Of a DNA stretch of 64,000 nt, positions 45,613 to 59,700 are shown one piece after another. Each line of letters starts with the position of its first letter. The first letter of the stretch is position 1. A program made the position numbers and the translations under genes. The notes below the pieces were generated by a model. The model ran no database searches, was not told the DNA's origin, and saw only the letters and a program-made list of their open reading frames with translations. Location: the NCBI GenBank assembly GCA_030141605.1, contig JAQGDQ010000085.1, forward strand, positions 494,001 through 558,000, in the 5' to 3' direction. The stretch is from Tubiluchus corallicola. Its lineage: Eukaryota > Priapulida > Priapulimorpha > Priapulimorphida > Tubiluchidae.

Positions 45613-46419
45613 CTTCACAATACTTCAGGAAAATACTGCATAACCACTTGATTACTATGGTGCTTCACTGCTCACCATGCAATTACAGTGTAGTCTAGGT
45701 AAACAAAACAATTTTTCAGAAAATACTATAATAGTAGAATTTATTGCGTTTTAGCAAGGGGTACAGTTTCATTTTTCCAAGAACGACACAAGGAGTACAT
45801 TAATTATTTACCTGACGACGACAATGGTATTCGAGAGACTTCGATATTTCTACACACAGATGGAGCCACATACAAACAACAACGCTTCACAGGTGATTAA
45901 ACATCAGTTAGAGTTGAAAGAAGCTATTAAAATTAAATAATTTTTATGTTAGTTTGTTTCCGTTGCACCATTTCATTTTATTTTACAAAAGTTAACACAT
46001 TTCCTAGTACCAGAATGATATAAGTATTGCTGGGGCGGCAACAGGCACTCACTTGATTTTTAAGGCAAACAGGTATTTTTAGGTTTCAAAAGTGTGAATG
46101 TGAAATTTGTTTATACAGCACAACCTAGGTTAGAATACCAAAGCAATCGATTGTTCAAACTTTTTTGTTTGTCACATTACAATATTTATTTATAGCCTAA
46201 AAAAAATTTTGTGAAAATTATTAGTCAAGATGTCTCTGTGTTCAGAAATGAATCTAAACGCTGGGATGCAAAAGCAAAGTAACATCAGATTGTGATTTAT
46301 TATCAGTTAGTCTCTGAATAAGTTCAGGTCTATCTTAATTCAGTTGTTGAGTTTGATAGCATATTTAGAGTAATACTAAGTCATTGCAAGTAATAAACTA
46401 ACTTGTAATAACAACTGAA
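45613..46419. other. Intergenic, nothing recognised
   Basis: AT-rich, no exon-like ORF, repeat or RNA seen on either strand. Confidence 0.5.
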
Positions 46420-46805
46420 CACGGTTCCCACAGAATTTTAAAATAAATTTCCCTGATTTTTCCCTGACCAAATATTGGCTTTCCGTAACCAAAATAAGCA
46501 GAAATTGCATCTCCAGCATACATATTCAAACATTTTTGTGCATGAACATTCATACATATACTGATATATAATATGTCGGTCAATTATTTTTGGAACAGAA
46601 ATCAAAACTGGGAGCCTGTCATAGCAAAATTTTATTTGAACACAAATTGCTGAAAAACATGTTTGGAAAAATATCGGTTCACCGTGATTATTTTTGCAAC
46701 TCTTTCAAATTTCCCCGATTTTTCACCCCATCTTCATCATTTTCCCTAACTCATCTTCATCATTTTCCAGGATAGCCTGTATTTTCCCTGATCGTGGGAA
46801 CCCTG
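46420..46805. mobile_element. TIR element of the CAGGGTTCCCAC type
   Basis: The left end CACGGTTCCCACAGAATTTT and the inverted right end CAGGGTTCCCACGATCAGGG share the CAGGGTTCCCAC terminus seen on hAT-like MITEs. Subterminal TTTCCCTGA words occur at both sides. A clear 8-bp duplication is not seen, and no transposase is present. Confidence 0.5.
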
Positions 46806-47628
46806 ACAGAAGTAACAGGAACAGGAGAATAATATACTGATGGCGGCATCCTGTTTACTTCCTCAACCATTGTTGACAGTAAGTTTAATGCTGCTAGTAA
46901 ATATTTTTGTCAGATCATCTGGCACAGACAACAATGCAATCTGATCAAATTTACAAACATAAATTTACTTCTTGAACTTGTGACAGTAAATGTCAATAAA
47001 CAGAGATGACACAGGGCATCCCTATTCATGTCAAACACACGGTGACGCTTGCACAGCTGTCACAATCCCACGGATATACAAAGAAACAGTGTACTTCCGT
47101 GGCTGTCATAAACAGGACACGTCTCTAAATAACGGAATAGGGACAATGTACTCTCATAATGGTAAACAAACAGGAGCAATATCAGTCATTCATCTTTAGA
47201 GTTCAGCAGATGTAGTAGAAAAAGGTTTAATATGACAAAATGAGTAACACTTCAAAAAGAGGTGATTTTAAATCAAACAACAACTTTTCATGCTAAATGA
47301 GGTCTTATTAGTCACAAACTTAAGCATTGTAAGTTAAAACTTTAGACAATTCATGGGTAGCCTCTAGTATAGACGAGTGGCCTAGCTCATGATTTGTCTC
47401 CAATCATGAAGGTGAGCACTGTCAGCTCTGGGTTATAACTAGATGGGCATGAAAACGCACAAAAACGTTGCTATCAACTACAACTCATTCCTAGATGAAG
47501 TTTAACAGGTATGTGAATACTGTCAGCTCTGACAGGTACTTGGATGGACATACAAAAAAATATTATTAATTATAGTTCACTTGGTGCAAGAACTTTAGGA
47601 GGTAGCTCATACTACTAATAATTTTTTT
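46806..47628. other. Intergenic, nothing recognised
   Basis: A short ATGGCGGC start near 46839 runs 13 codons into ACA|GTAAGT, a good donor, but no downstream plus-strand exon is found, so it is not called. Confidence 0.4.
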
Positions 47629-47814
47629 TCATGTTCTAAGTGTAACCTTAACCCAATCAGTCATTGATCTTGTTTCCTGTTTGGGACGATTTTTAGCATG
47701 GACAGGGTTTCTGAGCTGCTTTACAGCAAGCCATCCCTCCACTTCAGTAAATCGTTTAAGGTGTTTCAGCCTTTTATAGGCTAGGAGCAAGGACACGACA
47801 ACTCCTGCATTCAC
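47629..47814 (-). other. Unassigned ORF, possible terminal exon
   Basis: An open frame with a hydrophobic start (NAGVVVSLLLAYKRLKHL) then basic sequence ending TDWVKVTLRT. Composition is protein-like for AT-rich DNA and an acceptor-like GAATGCAG lies at its head. It could be an exon of a small membrane protein or a chance ORF. No partner exon was found and no family is recognised. Confidence 0.2.
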
Positions 47815-48138
47815 AAGGATAAAGACCTTCTTAAGTTATTCAGAACTTAAAGCATTCAAAAAATTATGCAGTTTAATATAAACGAGTGCAAGATCAAAAT
47901 TATACAATTTAGTTCTGTTTCAGTGCAAGCTTGCACTTGCCACCAAGTTCATAACATTTGTTGGTACCTAGGCGTCACATGCACGGAAGACCGTGTTGTG
48001 ACATTGATAACAACTCAAGACACAAATGCACGCGCGATAATCAGAAAAGACTGTGTGTGCGACACCGTGTACCAGGAACTCTGTTTGACAGGTCAACAAA
48101 TCTACTGAACAAACAAGCTGTTAGCTGACACGTACTAG

Positions 48139-48144
48139 TTTATT
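48139..48144 (-). other. Candidate CHERP polyadenylation signal
   Basis: AATAAA on the minus strand, about 220 nt beyond the CHERP stop codon. No other AATAAA was noted between it and the stop. Confidence 0.35.
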
Positions 48145-48365
48145 TAGCTGTGCCTTGATATATTAAATTTTGATAGTTGACACTACACATTTTGAGTTGA
48201 GGGAGTATGCTAATGCATGTATTTTCAAATAGTACACCATGAGTTTCGTTCATTTATCACAAAATCCTGCTCTCTGTAAAGCCTAATGATCCAAAGATCA
48301 TACAAAACTTAAAACCTAAATGTCAATGCAATCTGTTAGAATTTGAACAGTTAAAATAGTTCATC

Positions 48366-48556
48366 TCATTTAGGATCATCTCTCGCCCGCATGCGTGCGA
48401 TAAACACGTTGCTCCTGCTTTTCCGGAAGTTTTCGAAGGGATCATTAACGGAAACACCGAGTCCTTTAAACGTGTCCATCCTCTCACGGACATCACCGCC
48501 TGATATTGGATCTTGAATGCCTTGTTCTTCGGCGCCTAAGCCAGCGCCACTCCATC
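48366..48556 (-). CDS. CHERP: CHERP exon 16 (residues 709-771 and stop), G-patch
   Basis: 191 nt including TGA. Encodes GWSGAGLGAEEQGIQDPI, the G-patch core, then DPFENFRKSRSNVFIARMRA and DDPK at the C-terminus, close to human. Acceptor GTATGCTAG. Confidence 0.98.
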
Positions 48557-50657
48557 CTAGCATACAGAAAAGTTTGAGTTTAAGTGCTAGTGAGCTTGTC
48601 ATAACATTATAGTACATTCGTACTGTCCTGCACTTTGAACAAAAGTACTTTGTTTCCATTTAAGTGATAGGAACACACAGGTAAACCCACCTGTGGGCGT
48701 TCATTACACAAGTTGCACTCGAACAACAAAATTATAATAATTGTGATTTATAAATGATGGTGCACTTAATGCAATGTCCAACTAGTCTAAAAACAGATTT
48801 TTTATTAATGGCATAGTAGTCGGTGTTTTTCATTAGTACACTATGATTATATATACTCTACGTCTCGTGTACTCATTAAATGTGTCTGACTCTAATTATG
48901 TTGAATGTCAGGTTGTTTTAAACAAAACACTTTTAATGTGAACTACACCAACAGTGTAACATTTGTGAGTATCTTTCTGAATGGCAAAGATGAATCAACC
49001 ATTATAAAGTGAATGAACATGAATACATCTAAAACTCTGACAGCCAAATTCCATACATAAAGAACAAAGTACTTCAAAATTAATTTACTAACAAGTTAAA
49101 GGCACCATACCCATTTTCTTCAGCAACATATGTCCCTTATTTGATTCATCCAGCTTTTTATCCAGACTTGCTTGATCCATTAGTGAAGGACTAAAAACAC
49201 AAAGCAACTTTGGATCAACATGATTCTAATACATTTTCGAATGTTATAAGTGAGCGGCTTAATTTTTTTTTACTTTCTGAACAATAAAACAGTTCTTGAA
49301 GTGCAAATACAACGATTTGATCTGGTCTTCAAAAGCTATGAAAGAAATACATAGTCTCTTCAGAAAAACTTCTGAAGAAAAATACATAAAAAGTGCTACA
49401 TATTAGTTCTGGATGGCCACAAATCAAAATAGAAACTTACAATGATGGCGGCGTTGGACTTCTGCGAACTGGCGACCTTCGACGGCGCGGAGGTGAAGAA
49501 GAACGAGATCTGGACCGTGACCGTGATTTGGACCTCCCTTTTCTAGGAGATGGCGACCGACTACGGCTACGGCTAGGGCTGCGTGACTTTGACCTGTTAA
49601 ATTTGATACGTGTTTCTGTTAAAGTTGTATTTTGAAAAATTTTACTGTACTTCTATAATTTAATTACAGATATAACACAAAACATTCATATAATTTTTAT
49701 GCGAAAAGTCGACAATTTCAGTAGTAATTAGCGAGAAAATCAGTTTGCTGTTCTGCCGAATAACAGAGCAGATATTAATAAATGGAAAATTGTAAGAAAC
49801 TGTAGTTGAAAACAGTCGTACTTAATATATTAATTCAATTTTCTGAAATATAAATACAAAATCAGCTGTACTAAAAGGCCAAAAATGAAGTGCAAATAAA
49901 ATTAGACTTAAACCTGGACGGGAACCAGTGATCTATAAATTACAAACAAAACATTTCAGATCATTCACCTCTACACCACATATTCTTTTGTGGTCAGGGT
50001 AAATGTTTATTCAGTTTTAACAGAACCTTTTCCAGCATCATCAGTTGTTAATTTATAACACACTGAAGTTATTACTAACTAAGTAGGCTATGCTTTTTAA
50101 TTAATTGGATGGAGGTTATCAACGTGAATAATTGATTAAATAATTGTATTACACTTAATTTCAAAGTTATAGTTAATCTAAGCACATTTCTAATTACGGC
50201 CCATCTGATATCAACAATTTAAAAATGATGGGTTTATTCCATCATTAATTATTGAAATTAACATTGCATATATAACTGTACATATATTGTGTATACATTG
50301 CATATATAATATTGTATAAATAACACCATAGCTTTTGCAGAAACATACCTTCCTTTACTAGAATATCTTGGTCTTCGTGGTGGACTCCGAGACTTCGAGC
50401 GTGACCTTGAGGTTGAGCTGGAACTCGACTTGCCGCGTGACCGACTTCTCGAGCGAGGCTTTTCAGAGGCTGGCTCAAAAACTTGTTTGCTGCCGCGTTC
50501 TTGAATGGCTTTTTGCTTTGCCTTAAAAAACTCAAACAAGGCCAGTTTCTCCCAGCCATCACTGTGAAGAAATAAACAATAACAAGTAAACAAAGAACCA
50601 AAACCAAGAAAACACACTGAAGGTTCACAATTCAAAAAGAACAACCTAGTAAACCTG

Positions 50658-50701
<44 letters not shown>

Positions 50702-53700
50702 TAACAATAAACTGTAAAGATACAATGCAGGAATATGCACCTATTAAACAACATGCGATGTCCTCGGCAATCAGTCGACTTTCATGTTCAATCGTTGCAC
50801 TTTTATAGGTTATGAAATGAAGTTGTGTTTTGAAAGTGTATTCCACACCAAAACAAAACAAAACAATGCCAGTACTGCACTAAGATGGTTAACTACTTAA
50901 AGAATATCCAGTATTAAGATATGATAATGTTTTGTTATGAAATCTATTAATGATTCAAAATCAGTTTTGCAGTGTTACACTTCATGACTAAGTTATAACA
51001 TTACATAAGATTACATAACATTTATACTCTTGCCCATTGCGTTTGCCAACTTCAATACAAGCCCAGCTGCTGTACACAAGCCTACTATTAACCTTAACTA
51101 GGTTTAACTAACAAACTATTGACATTTTTCATTGCCTATCATGGGATACTCTTTCACAAAGCCACTGCCATGTAGTGGAAGCCAATCATAAAGAACCTTG
51201 TTCAAGGGACGAATCAGAACAGCCGGCATTTTTCTAAAATGAAATCCTGATCTAGCTGATCGGAAGTCAACATTTTAAGATGCGATGCAACATGTTTTGA
51301 GACATACAATCAAATAAATAAACCTTTTGCACCAAAAGTAGGCACAAAATTTATTAAAACTGCAAATGCTTTTCATAAAGACTTCAGATAACTGCCCTAC
51401 ACATTCAAGAAGATGTGAAAATGTTACATACGCAGCTCTTGGTCGATCGTGAGATGGAGGCATGTAAAAAGCTTCCACTGCAGCCAAAAGACGTTCACTT
51501 GGTGGCATCGGCGGTGGTAAGCGAATGTCGTCAGGGTTCAGAGACAAGTACTCGCTATCTTCCAGCTTTAAAAAAGGAAAGCTGTAGACAGCGCACATCA
51601 AAATAATAAAAACACTTCGAAAGAAATACATCACTATTCTATCATTGTTTTCCTTACCGGTCAAAACTGTTAGAAGTTGTTTAATTTTTCTGGTGCATCT
51701 ATATTAAGAATTATGAATTAAATAAGACTGATAAGAGGATAAACCACGTATGTATCAAAAACAAACTCTAATTCGAGACTAAATAATTTGTAGAAAAATC
51801 ACAACAACAATAAGAACAACAAAGGTAGTTGTTAATATGCTTACCTACACGATTGACCTACTAATTGCCCCTGTGCACAAAGAAAAAGGTAGTTTCCCAT
51901 GTTTACCTACATGATAGACCTACTAATTTCTCCTGTATGGGTCACCTTAGAATGGTATACAAAAGTTAATAATTAAATCTAGAAAGCTGCAAGAAAACTA
52001 GGATGTAAGATTATGATTTGTATCTCAGGCTTTAGTAAGTTCTAAGTATAATTTCTAGTTAACTATAAGTCATTCCTACCTTGACAAGAGGGACCATAAG
52101 TCCAGCAGGCAACTCGTAGTATGGCACAGACGGGAACAAGCTCGGGTCATTGGGATCTGGCAACGGAGGTCTGTGAGGAGGTGGCATCGCGCCAGGAGGA
52201 TGAGGTTGGGAAATATTATTCATATTTGGAGGAGGCATGATAGGAGGAAAACCAGGGGGAGGTCGGCTGAAATCGATGTCCGGAGGAGGAAATGGCCCTG
52301 CAACAAAAAACTTGGAATAAATACGAATGTGTGCATAAAAATAGAACTTATCAATGTGCAAACACACTTGTACATTTCACGATAGATTATACTATCCAAA
52401 CAGAACAAGTGCTTAAAATGAAAAACTGATACAGGTTTGCACCAGAAACCATTAGAGAGCAATCTAATAATCCCTTTCGCAGACAATTAAAATCCCTCAG
52501 CAAACTGTCACAGACAACAGGTAAGATTAGCCACAAAAATTACCAAATTAAAAATAATAAACTGGAACTTTACTGCTTTATGTTTTGAATTATTTACAAA
52601 GAATTATTTTAATGCCAAAGAACTAAAAAGCGATTATCTTACTGTCTAATTTTGCCAAGAATGTGCTACTTTATGTTGCTAATGTGTCAAGACTTTTGTC
52701 ATTTGACACCTTTGTTTACAGTAGCTACCTGTACCTATATACTTTCCAAGAGAGTAATCTTCATAAACACACAAAGTTGCCTTCTGACCTACTACCAAAA
52801 ATGGAATAACTAATTCAGATCGACCAATTAGAATTTACATTAAATAATAAAAATTACAATGCCACCATTAAAAAGGTCTCAACTAATGTGCTCTATACAC
52901 ACCAAAAAATTAGCCAAAACCTCTCCAACACTTCAGAAAAGCAGCACCTGTTTTATTACGGCATAAACACAGGAGGTCAATCAACCTTATATTTTCACTA
53001 AAGGCTGAAAAATAAGTGAAATGTCAGTGATACCTCTCTGAAATTGTGCACTTTGTTGCTGAGGTGGAAATGCAGGAGGCATCTGCCGAAAATCTGGAGG
53101 CGGACGAGTGAAATCTGGAGGCGGTCCCGTGCCAGATGTAGAGAACGGTGGAGCCATCCCCGGCGGAGCGGCTTGTGACATGACCGGTGCTGTCGAACCT
53201 AGAACAGCAGTTGAGCTAGGACCAGAAGCGATTAACTTGCCTAAATATAGGGGACAAAAATTAACATTAAATGTGACCATGCAAAGACAGAGGTAATAAG
53301 ACCATATAATGAAATTCCAAAATTGTCTAGAAAACAAAGAAACAAAAGAACTCACTACAAAATTAAAAAAAGCATTTTGAGATCACAATTAAATTCAATA
53401 CATTAAAATTATAAAAAAGGATTTTAGTTTAATAAAAAGAAAGTTACTACTAAAGGAAAAAGATAATAAATTTCTAGAAAAGCATGATGCATTTTTAATG
53501 CATGTTAAAAAAGGGTGATGACACACCATTAACTCCGGTCAAACCAACTAATGTGTAATCAAAATAAAGTGAATGTGTGCTGTAGGCATTCGTCTCAAAA
53601 CAATTAGAGTTAGAAGCAAGTTAGAAACAGATTCAACTTCTTTGTTTTTTTGCAAAGTTAACAGAGAATTTAAAATTGGCAAAGGCTTATAATGTTCAAT

Positions 53701-56700
53701 TAAAATTGCACAAGTGGGATAACTCAATTAAACTGAGTTAGCATTAAACGGCAGTAAAAATGGATAATGACGCCCAAAAATGAACAAACCACAATAACTA
53801 TGACTAGAATGACGGCATTCAATAGAGATTGGTAACATGCCCCGAAATGCTCTTGACACTTTTTGAACTAAAAAATAATAGATTCAAGTCCCTGCATCAA
53901 GTGTGATGATTAAAGCTTTATCAGGTTTGATTTTATTGTGCAGACGAAAACATTAAGAAAGACATCAGGCTCATAACAAACGCATGCACCTACCTATGCA
54001 CACGCACGTACACACATGTACGTAATGATAATGATGTGGATGATGAGGACACAAATACACAAAAATCTCTTTTTTACCGCCGAGCTAACAAACTAATCAG
54101 AAAATTTAAATTTTGCACTGCAATTGTGAAAAAACACCGTTTAACTCTTTTTGTGTTAATTTTTATTGTATGGCAACATGGAAATCCCTTTATCATTATA
54201 CTTTGAAAAAACTTAAAGTAGCAATGTCTGTACGAGAAAATTATTTAACTACTCTTATGACTACAGTGCTAGGTCTATGGCCACTGAACTGAACTTGTTA
54301 TACTTTGATGTGATACATAGAAGAAGTGTGTTAATTTTCTAAATAGAACTGTTAAGTTATACTAATCTAATCTGCAAGGCAATATTACAAAGCGATACTG
54401 TCGATAATCCGTTATGTGAAGGTACTGGCATGCCTTGCTGTACACGAGTGTTTAATTTAACGAGTCTACGCGTACACTTCGGGTCCTAACTGTAAATATT
54501 GTCCAGTAGTGAAACTTTGTAAGTTTGCGTATGTGTGTGTTATTTAATTGTTATTTATAGTCATTGTAACTGTATTTTGTATATGAATTGTATGTCTGGA
54601 ATAAACAATAAACCAAAATCAAATCAACACACACACAGACAAACAGACTACTAAATGCTCCAACTTACTAACTAGTCCAGACTAATTAGCTATCCAAAAT
54701 GAAAAATATTCTACTTACTTGCAACGCTGGCTGCCAGTTGCTGTGCTTGTAGTTGCGACCGTAATGTAGTTAGACCATGTTCTTGTTGCTGAAGTTGTCG
54801 ATTCAGATGATCTGTGAATTCTCGGTGTTGCTTTTCTAGCTGAACGTATTGGTTCTGTGCTGCTGTTGTAAACTCGGCTATGATGTTCGAATGTGTGGTT
54901 ATGCGATTAGCCTGCACAAGAGCCACAAAAAAGTACATATATTTGTGCAAATTTCTTAAATTCGCAACTTGAATTCGTTGTTTCCAAAATGTGACTAATC
55001 TCAAAGCCCGGAGAAATTATCTTTGATGTTTTAAGTTCTGAAATACTAGTGTAATGCAAATGAAAGATAGTCACCAAACTGCAAATTATTATGATTATCA
55101 CTATCAATGTTTATTGCTCAGCATAACACACACACACACACACGCTCAAACTTACGCACACATTTATGCATTTGCACACAAGGACATAGGCACGCATGTA
55201 AGCAAGATCGCATGTACATTTTGCTTGCATGTAAACAGTACAAACTTTAGTAACATGCTACGTTTGGGGTAATGTTGTTCCGTCAGTTCCTGTGACACAA
55301 AGTCATTCAAAAACAGAATGCATGAATGAGAACGAGAACAATGGCAACATCGCAGAGAAATAGACCACTTTATAGGTTATTTCACAAATCAAAAATCGAA
55401 TAGTAAAAGCTTGTTTCACTGTCTCTTATAAATAAGAAGTCGTATTTCTTCTGTTACATTAAAATGAGTACTGCTGACAACTGCAGTAAGATTACATCAT
55501 ATTTTGTTATACGAGGCACACACTGTTACACTACAATTGCTGTACTACCTGATAATTTGCCATAGAAGCAGCAGGGTTCTTCAGTTGCTCTAAGGTGTTT
55601 GTTGAAAAGTATGTATTTTTTTCCCATAGTTCCAAGAGCTAGAAAAACGATTTTAATTCAAGTTATTCACAAAAAAGAAAAGGTAAATATGGACTTTTGT
55701 TTAATATCTGACACAGCTGCTGAAACAGATTGCACATCAATATCCAGCTTGTTCCTGTATTTGTCGTCCTAGATAAGCTGAAACAAACTCCTACAAATTT
55801 ACTAAACAGAGTACTGTGTTGAGTAAACACAATAATCTTTGGAGCTTAACAGAATGGTCTGGTGCTTACCAACAAAGTTTTTGTATCCATATTCATAATG
55901 CTACACGTGCAGGTAATCAAAATGAGAGGTCATTGTTTTGGAGAGAATGCCATCACATAAGTTTCGCGTAAACATAATTTTTGATGCTAAATTTCATATT
56001 TATTTTTATTAAACGATACATGAAATGTACATCGTATGCTGTTTTAATAAGTTGCATAGGATTTGTAATGCAGCAACAGACACAGCTTTACATCAAGTTA
56101 AATAAAAATAAATTATAACAGATCCTAATGATGAAGGGAACTTCTGATCACTAAAATTTTAAAGTTAAACTTGGCGAAAAAGAAGAAAAAGTGGAAAACA
56201 CGAGTGATGTGAGCCTGGTTTTGAATTGGGAACTTTTTGATTAAAGAATACAAATCCATGACTACTATTGCACATGGCTTCTGGTGATCGAGGCTGGCAT
56301 TAATTTATGCCAGATTCATTTAAATTTGTAATTAAGATTATAAATAATTAATTAATTATCCGCATACTACTCTAGACTCAATGCATTTGAAAGTACTAGA
56401 TCGGTTAGTGAGTTATCAGGACTGAATTAAGGACTGCTTTGATCACAAGGGGCTGTGTAATCTAGCGGTCATGGCAGTGGATTTGTAACCCAGTGGTTCC
56501 TGTTTCAAATCCTGGATCAATCTCAGCTTTTCCACACTTCTTCCTTTTCGACTAGTTTGGTTTCAGAAAATTAATAACTGTGAGTTTACTCCATCCTTAA
56601 CAAACCAGCTGCAATTATATATATATAAAGCACACATAACAGACCTTCTTTAACTTATCCTTTTTTTGATCGTCAGCAGCAAGATGTGTGCTGCAGAAAA

Positions 56701-59700
56701 TGGGTATGACAACACGTTCCAGGGAATGCTTCAAAGATTCAGCACCCTTCCGAACACTGGAATGACAATGAAACAGTATTACGGCTAGCTCTCGTCTCTG
56801 AGACAGTGAACAATGCTAAAAGCTTTCAGATGTTATAGCAGTAAGAGGAGTTATTGATAATAATATAAGATCTTATATGTTAGTACAAAGATATCTATAC
56901 TACATATGTTGTATAAAAGTATGACAGAAAAAAAGATTCAAATTTTGTCAGGCAATTCTACTTGCTCCTAAGACTACGGTACGTCTTAAATCTGCAAAAC
57001 AAATTAAAATAGCATTTCAAATGATTCATGGAAGATGGCATATTTCATTGTCTTATCTGGACGTTTTTATAAATTATGGTTTAGCCGTACAGTGGCTGTA
57101 TAGAAAGTCTATAAGATTGTAAGAAAGTAATACCAGATAGTACAGTCTAGTGGTAATGTGCCAGCTTCCCATCTGAAAGGTCGTGAGTTCGAAACTGTAG
57201 CCAGGACATATCAAAGACTTTAAGAATTGTACGCGCTGATGCCTTGCCTGGCGTGTGGTATTTAGGGTAAAAGTGGGGTAATAGTATCTTTGTTATATAG
57301 TTGCAGGTTTGTTATTTACAGTTGGCCAAAAGCTGTTTGAGCTTATGTTCATTGTTCATCCAAAAGCCGATTTATAAATAAAGATTATTATTATTAAGTC
57401 CTTTTGTGACACGATAATGATTACCAAAAAGTTAAGTTTGAATAAAAACTATATGAAAACAGAATTTTTTACACATATTGAACAGTAGTTTGAGCATATA
57501 CAGAGAGAGTAGAAAAAATATGGACTTTCTTTATTTATGGGTCAGTGATAAATCTTGAAGGTTATTTCGAGCTTTACTAAACATACTAACTAATATGGCA
57601 GAGATTTGCAGTATAAATCAACCAAGAGTACAAAACCTTAAACTTAAACCTTAACCCGGGCACAAAGTTTCTAAGTTCTAAGGTTTCCTAGTTTTAAGTG
57701 AACGTAATGCATTATTCAAAATACTATATGCGCAAAATCACCTGCCAAGCCAAAAATTAAAGATTAATTATAATTCTAAAGTTCCTCAAATTTTCAGTAT
57801 ATGTTACAGTTGCTAAATGAAGTTCAGAAAGAAGAATCTTGTTGAGTATAACTACTATGTCGGTTATTATTGAACGATATATTGACTTAAAGAAATTTAC
57901 GATGTTTTCACCTGCACAACCTTGCCCAATAAGTGTACTTACTGAGTAAATAACTAGCCAAACATGATTCACGTAGGCTGCCAGTGCAGTACATCCTGAT
58001 AAAACAAGTTGAAAGGTACATGCTCACCTGCTGCGATACACTAAGACGAAATTTGGGTAACTTGCTTGTGTAGTTCGCAATAAATAAAACACAAAACCTA
58101 GTTTAAATGTAAATAGTCCCCATGGGTAACAGCAAACAAATCATTGATGAGAATGTTATAGTGTTGTACCACATTAGTTGAGAGCTGGGTAGTAAAAAAT
58201 GTTTTCAAAAAAACGACTTGATACAGCCTGAATAGTTCTAATTTATTAAGTGTGCAATTGCAAGATGATCGAAAAAGGTCAGCTGTTTATTCGCATAGTG
58301 AAATTACTGTCTTACCATGATTAGAAAATTATATAAAGCAGTAACTGTCACCATCAAAATACAAAATACAATCTCAAGCATACAATTTGATTTGTAGGCT
58401 GTCACCTGTCAACTGGAGAAAGAACTCAAGGTGGTTGTAAATGTAAACTTACCAATGATGCAACACGTCATTAATCAGGTAAACCAGATGCAACTTTGCT
58501 TCAAAGCTGGATGATTTGGATGTTATTTTCCTTTCTAAATACTTGGCTATTAATTCTCCATGGTCATCTGACTTGTTATTATTAAAAATCCAATTTTTTC
58601 CACCCTACAAAAAACAAACAGTGGGACACAGAAAATAAATAAGTGAGCACCGATGTATTTATTTCCATCAAAAAGACTCATTTTTATATTTGTCAATGAA
58701 ATAAGCATTAATAGATAACAAAAATGCTCCAATATTTCACAAGTTTGAAATGCCACGCAAAATACTGGCATGGTAAATTAAGATGCAAATGCATGAGCAT
58801 AACGCAACAAGACTGTAGCTTAGTATAAATATGTAAAAAAGTTGGTTTTTTTTATCTTTTGCATGCATGAAGCAGGAAACGATGCTCACCGATATGGCAT
58901 CTTTTGTGCATGATTCAATAATGGGTTGAGCAAATGCATCCAAATCTGACAAAGAGATGCCGCACGACTCGCACAGGCCTGCCAGTTTTTCTGTTTCCGC
59001 TTTGGTGATACCTTCCTCCACTTTTGTCTAAAAAAGTTGGAATTTGCATAAAAAGTTTAGCCGATTAAATGTTGTATCTTCTTAAAAATGCTTTCTGTAG
59101 TGATGTAAGGTATTGTGAGGCAGTGTAGCATTCTCGTAGCTCAATGGTAGCGTGCCCGCTTCTCATTCACAAGGTCACGGGTTCAACTCCCGACCGAGTC
59201 ATATCAAAAACTTAAAAAATGGTGCCACTGATGTGCTGTTCAATACTATACCATTTCAACCTATACAATTACAGATTCAAGTTGGATGTGAAAATGAGCA
59301 AGAGTAGGCCTACACTTCTGGTGCAAAAGGATGACATTTATTCACACAATTTGGACACTCTTATAATTAACAGTTAGCATCTTAACATTTCAGACATGAT
59401 CAATTTCAGTAATGTCCAAGGTAATGTAATTAGACAAACTAAATAAATAGAAAGGTGTTGTGTAGTAGAATCAACTAGAATGTTTAATAAATCACATAAT
59501 ATACATGAATGACATTTTGCTGGCACCTGATATACTTGTACTATAAGTACTGTTGGGCTCCTGCAATAATTTTGTATATGATCACATCAAGTATATTAAT
59601 TTTACGAAAATTTGAAGTATGCACAAAATCCCCCCCGCCCACCCCCCACAGTTTAAGCATTGTTAGAAGAGCTGTTTTCATGACTGTGTGCTTTCTATTA

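Noticed and set aside
46839-46880. Short ATGGCGGC exon ending at a strong ACA|GTAAGT donor
   Set aside because: Only 13 codons and no downstream plus-strand exon recognised.
59121-59200. Possible intact tRNA gene
   Set aside because: A- and B-box words are present, but the acceptor, D and anticodon stems do not pair, and the downstream sequence matches the 57131 SINE; it is a SINE head.
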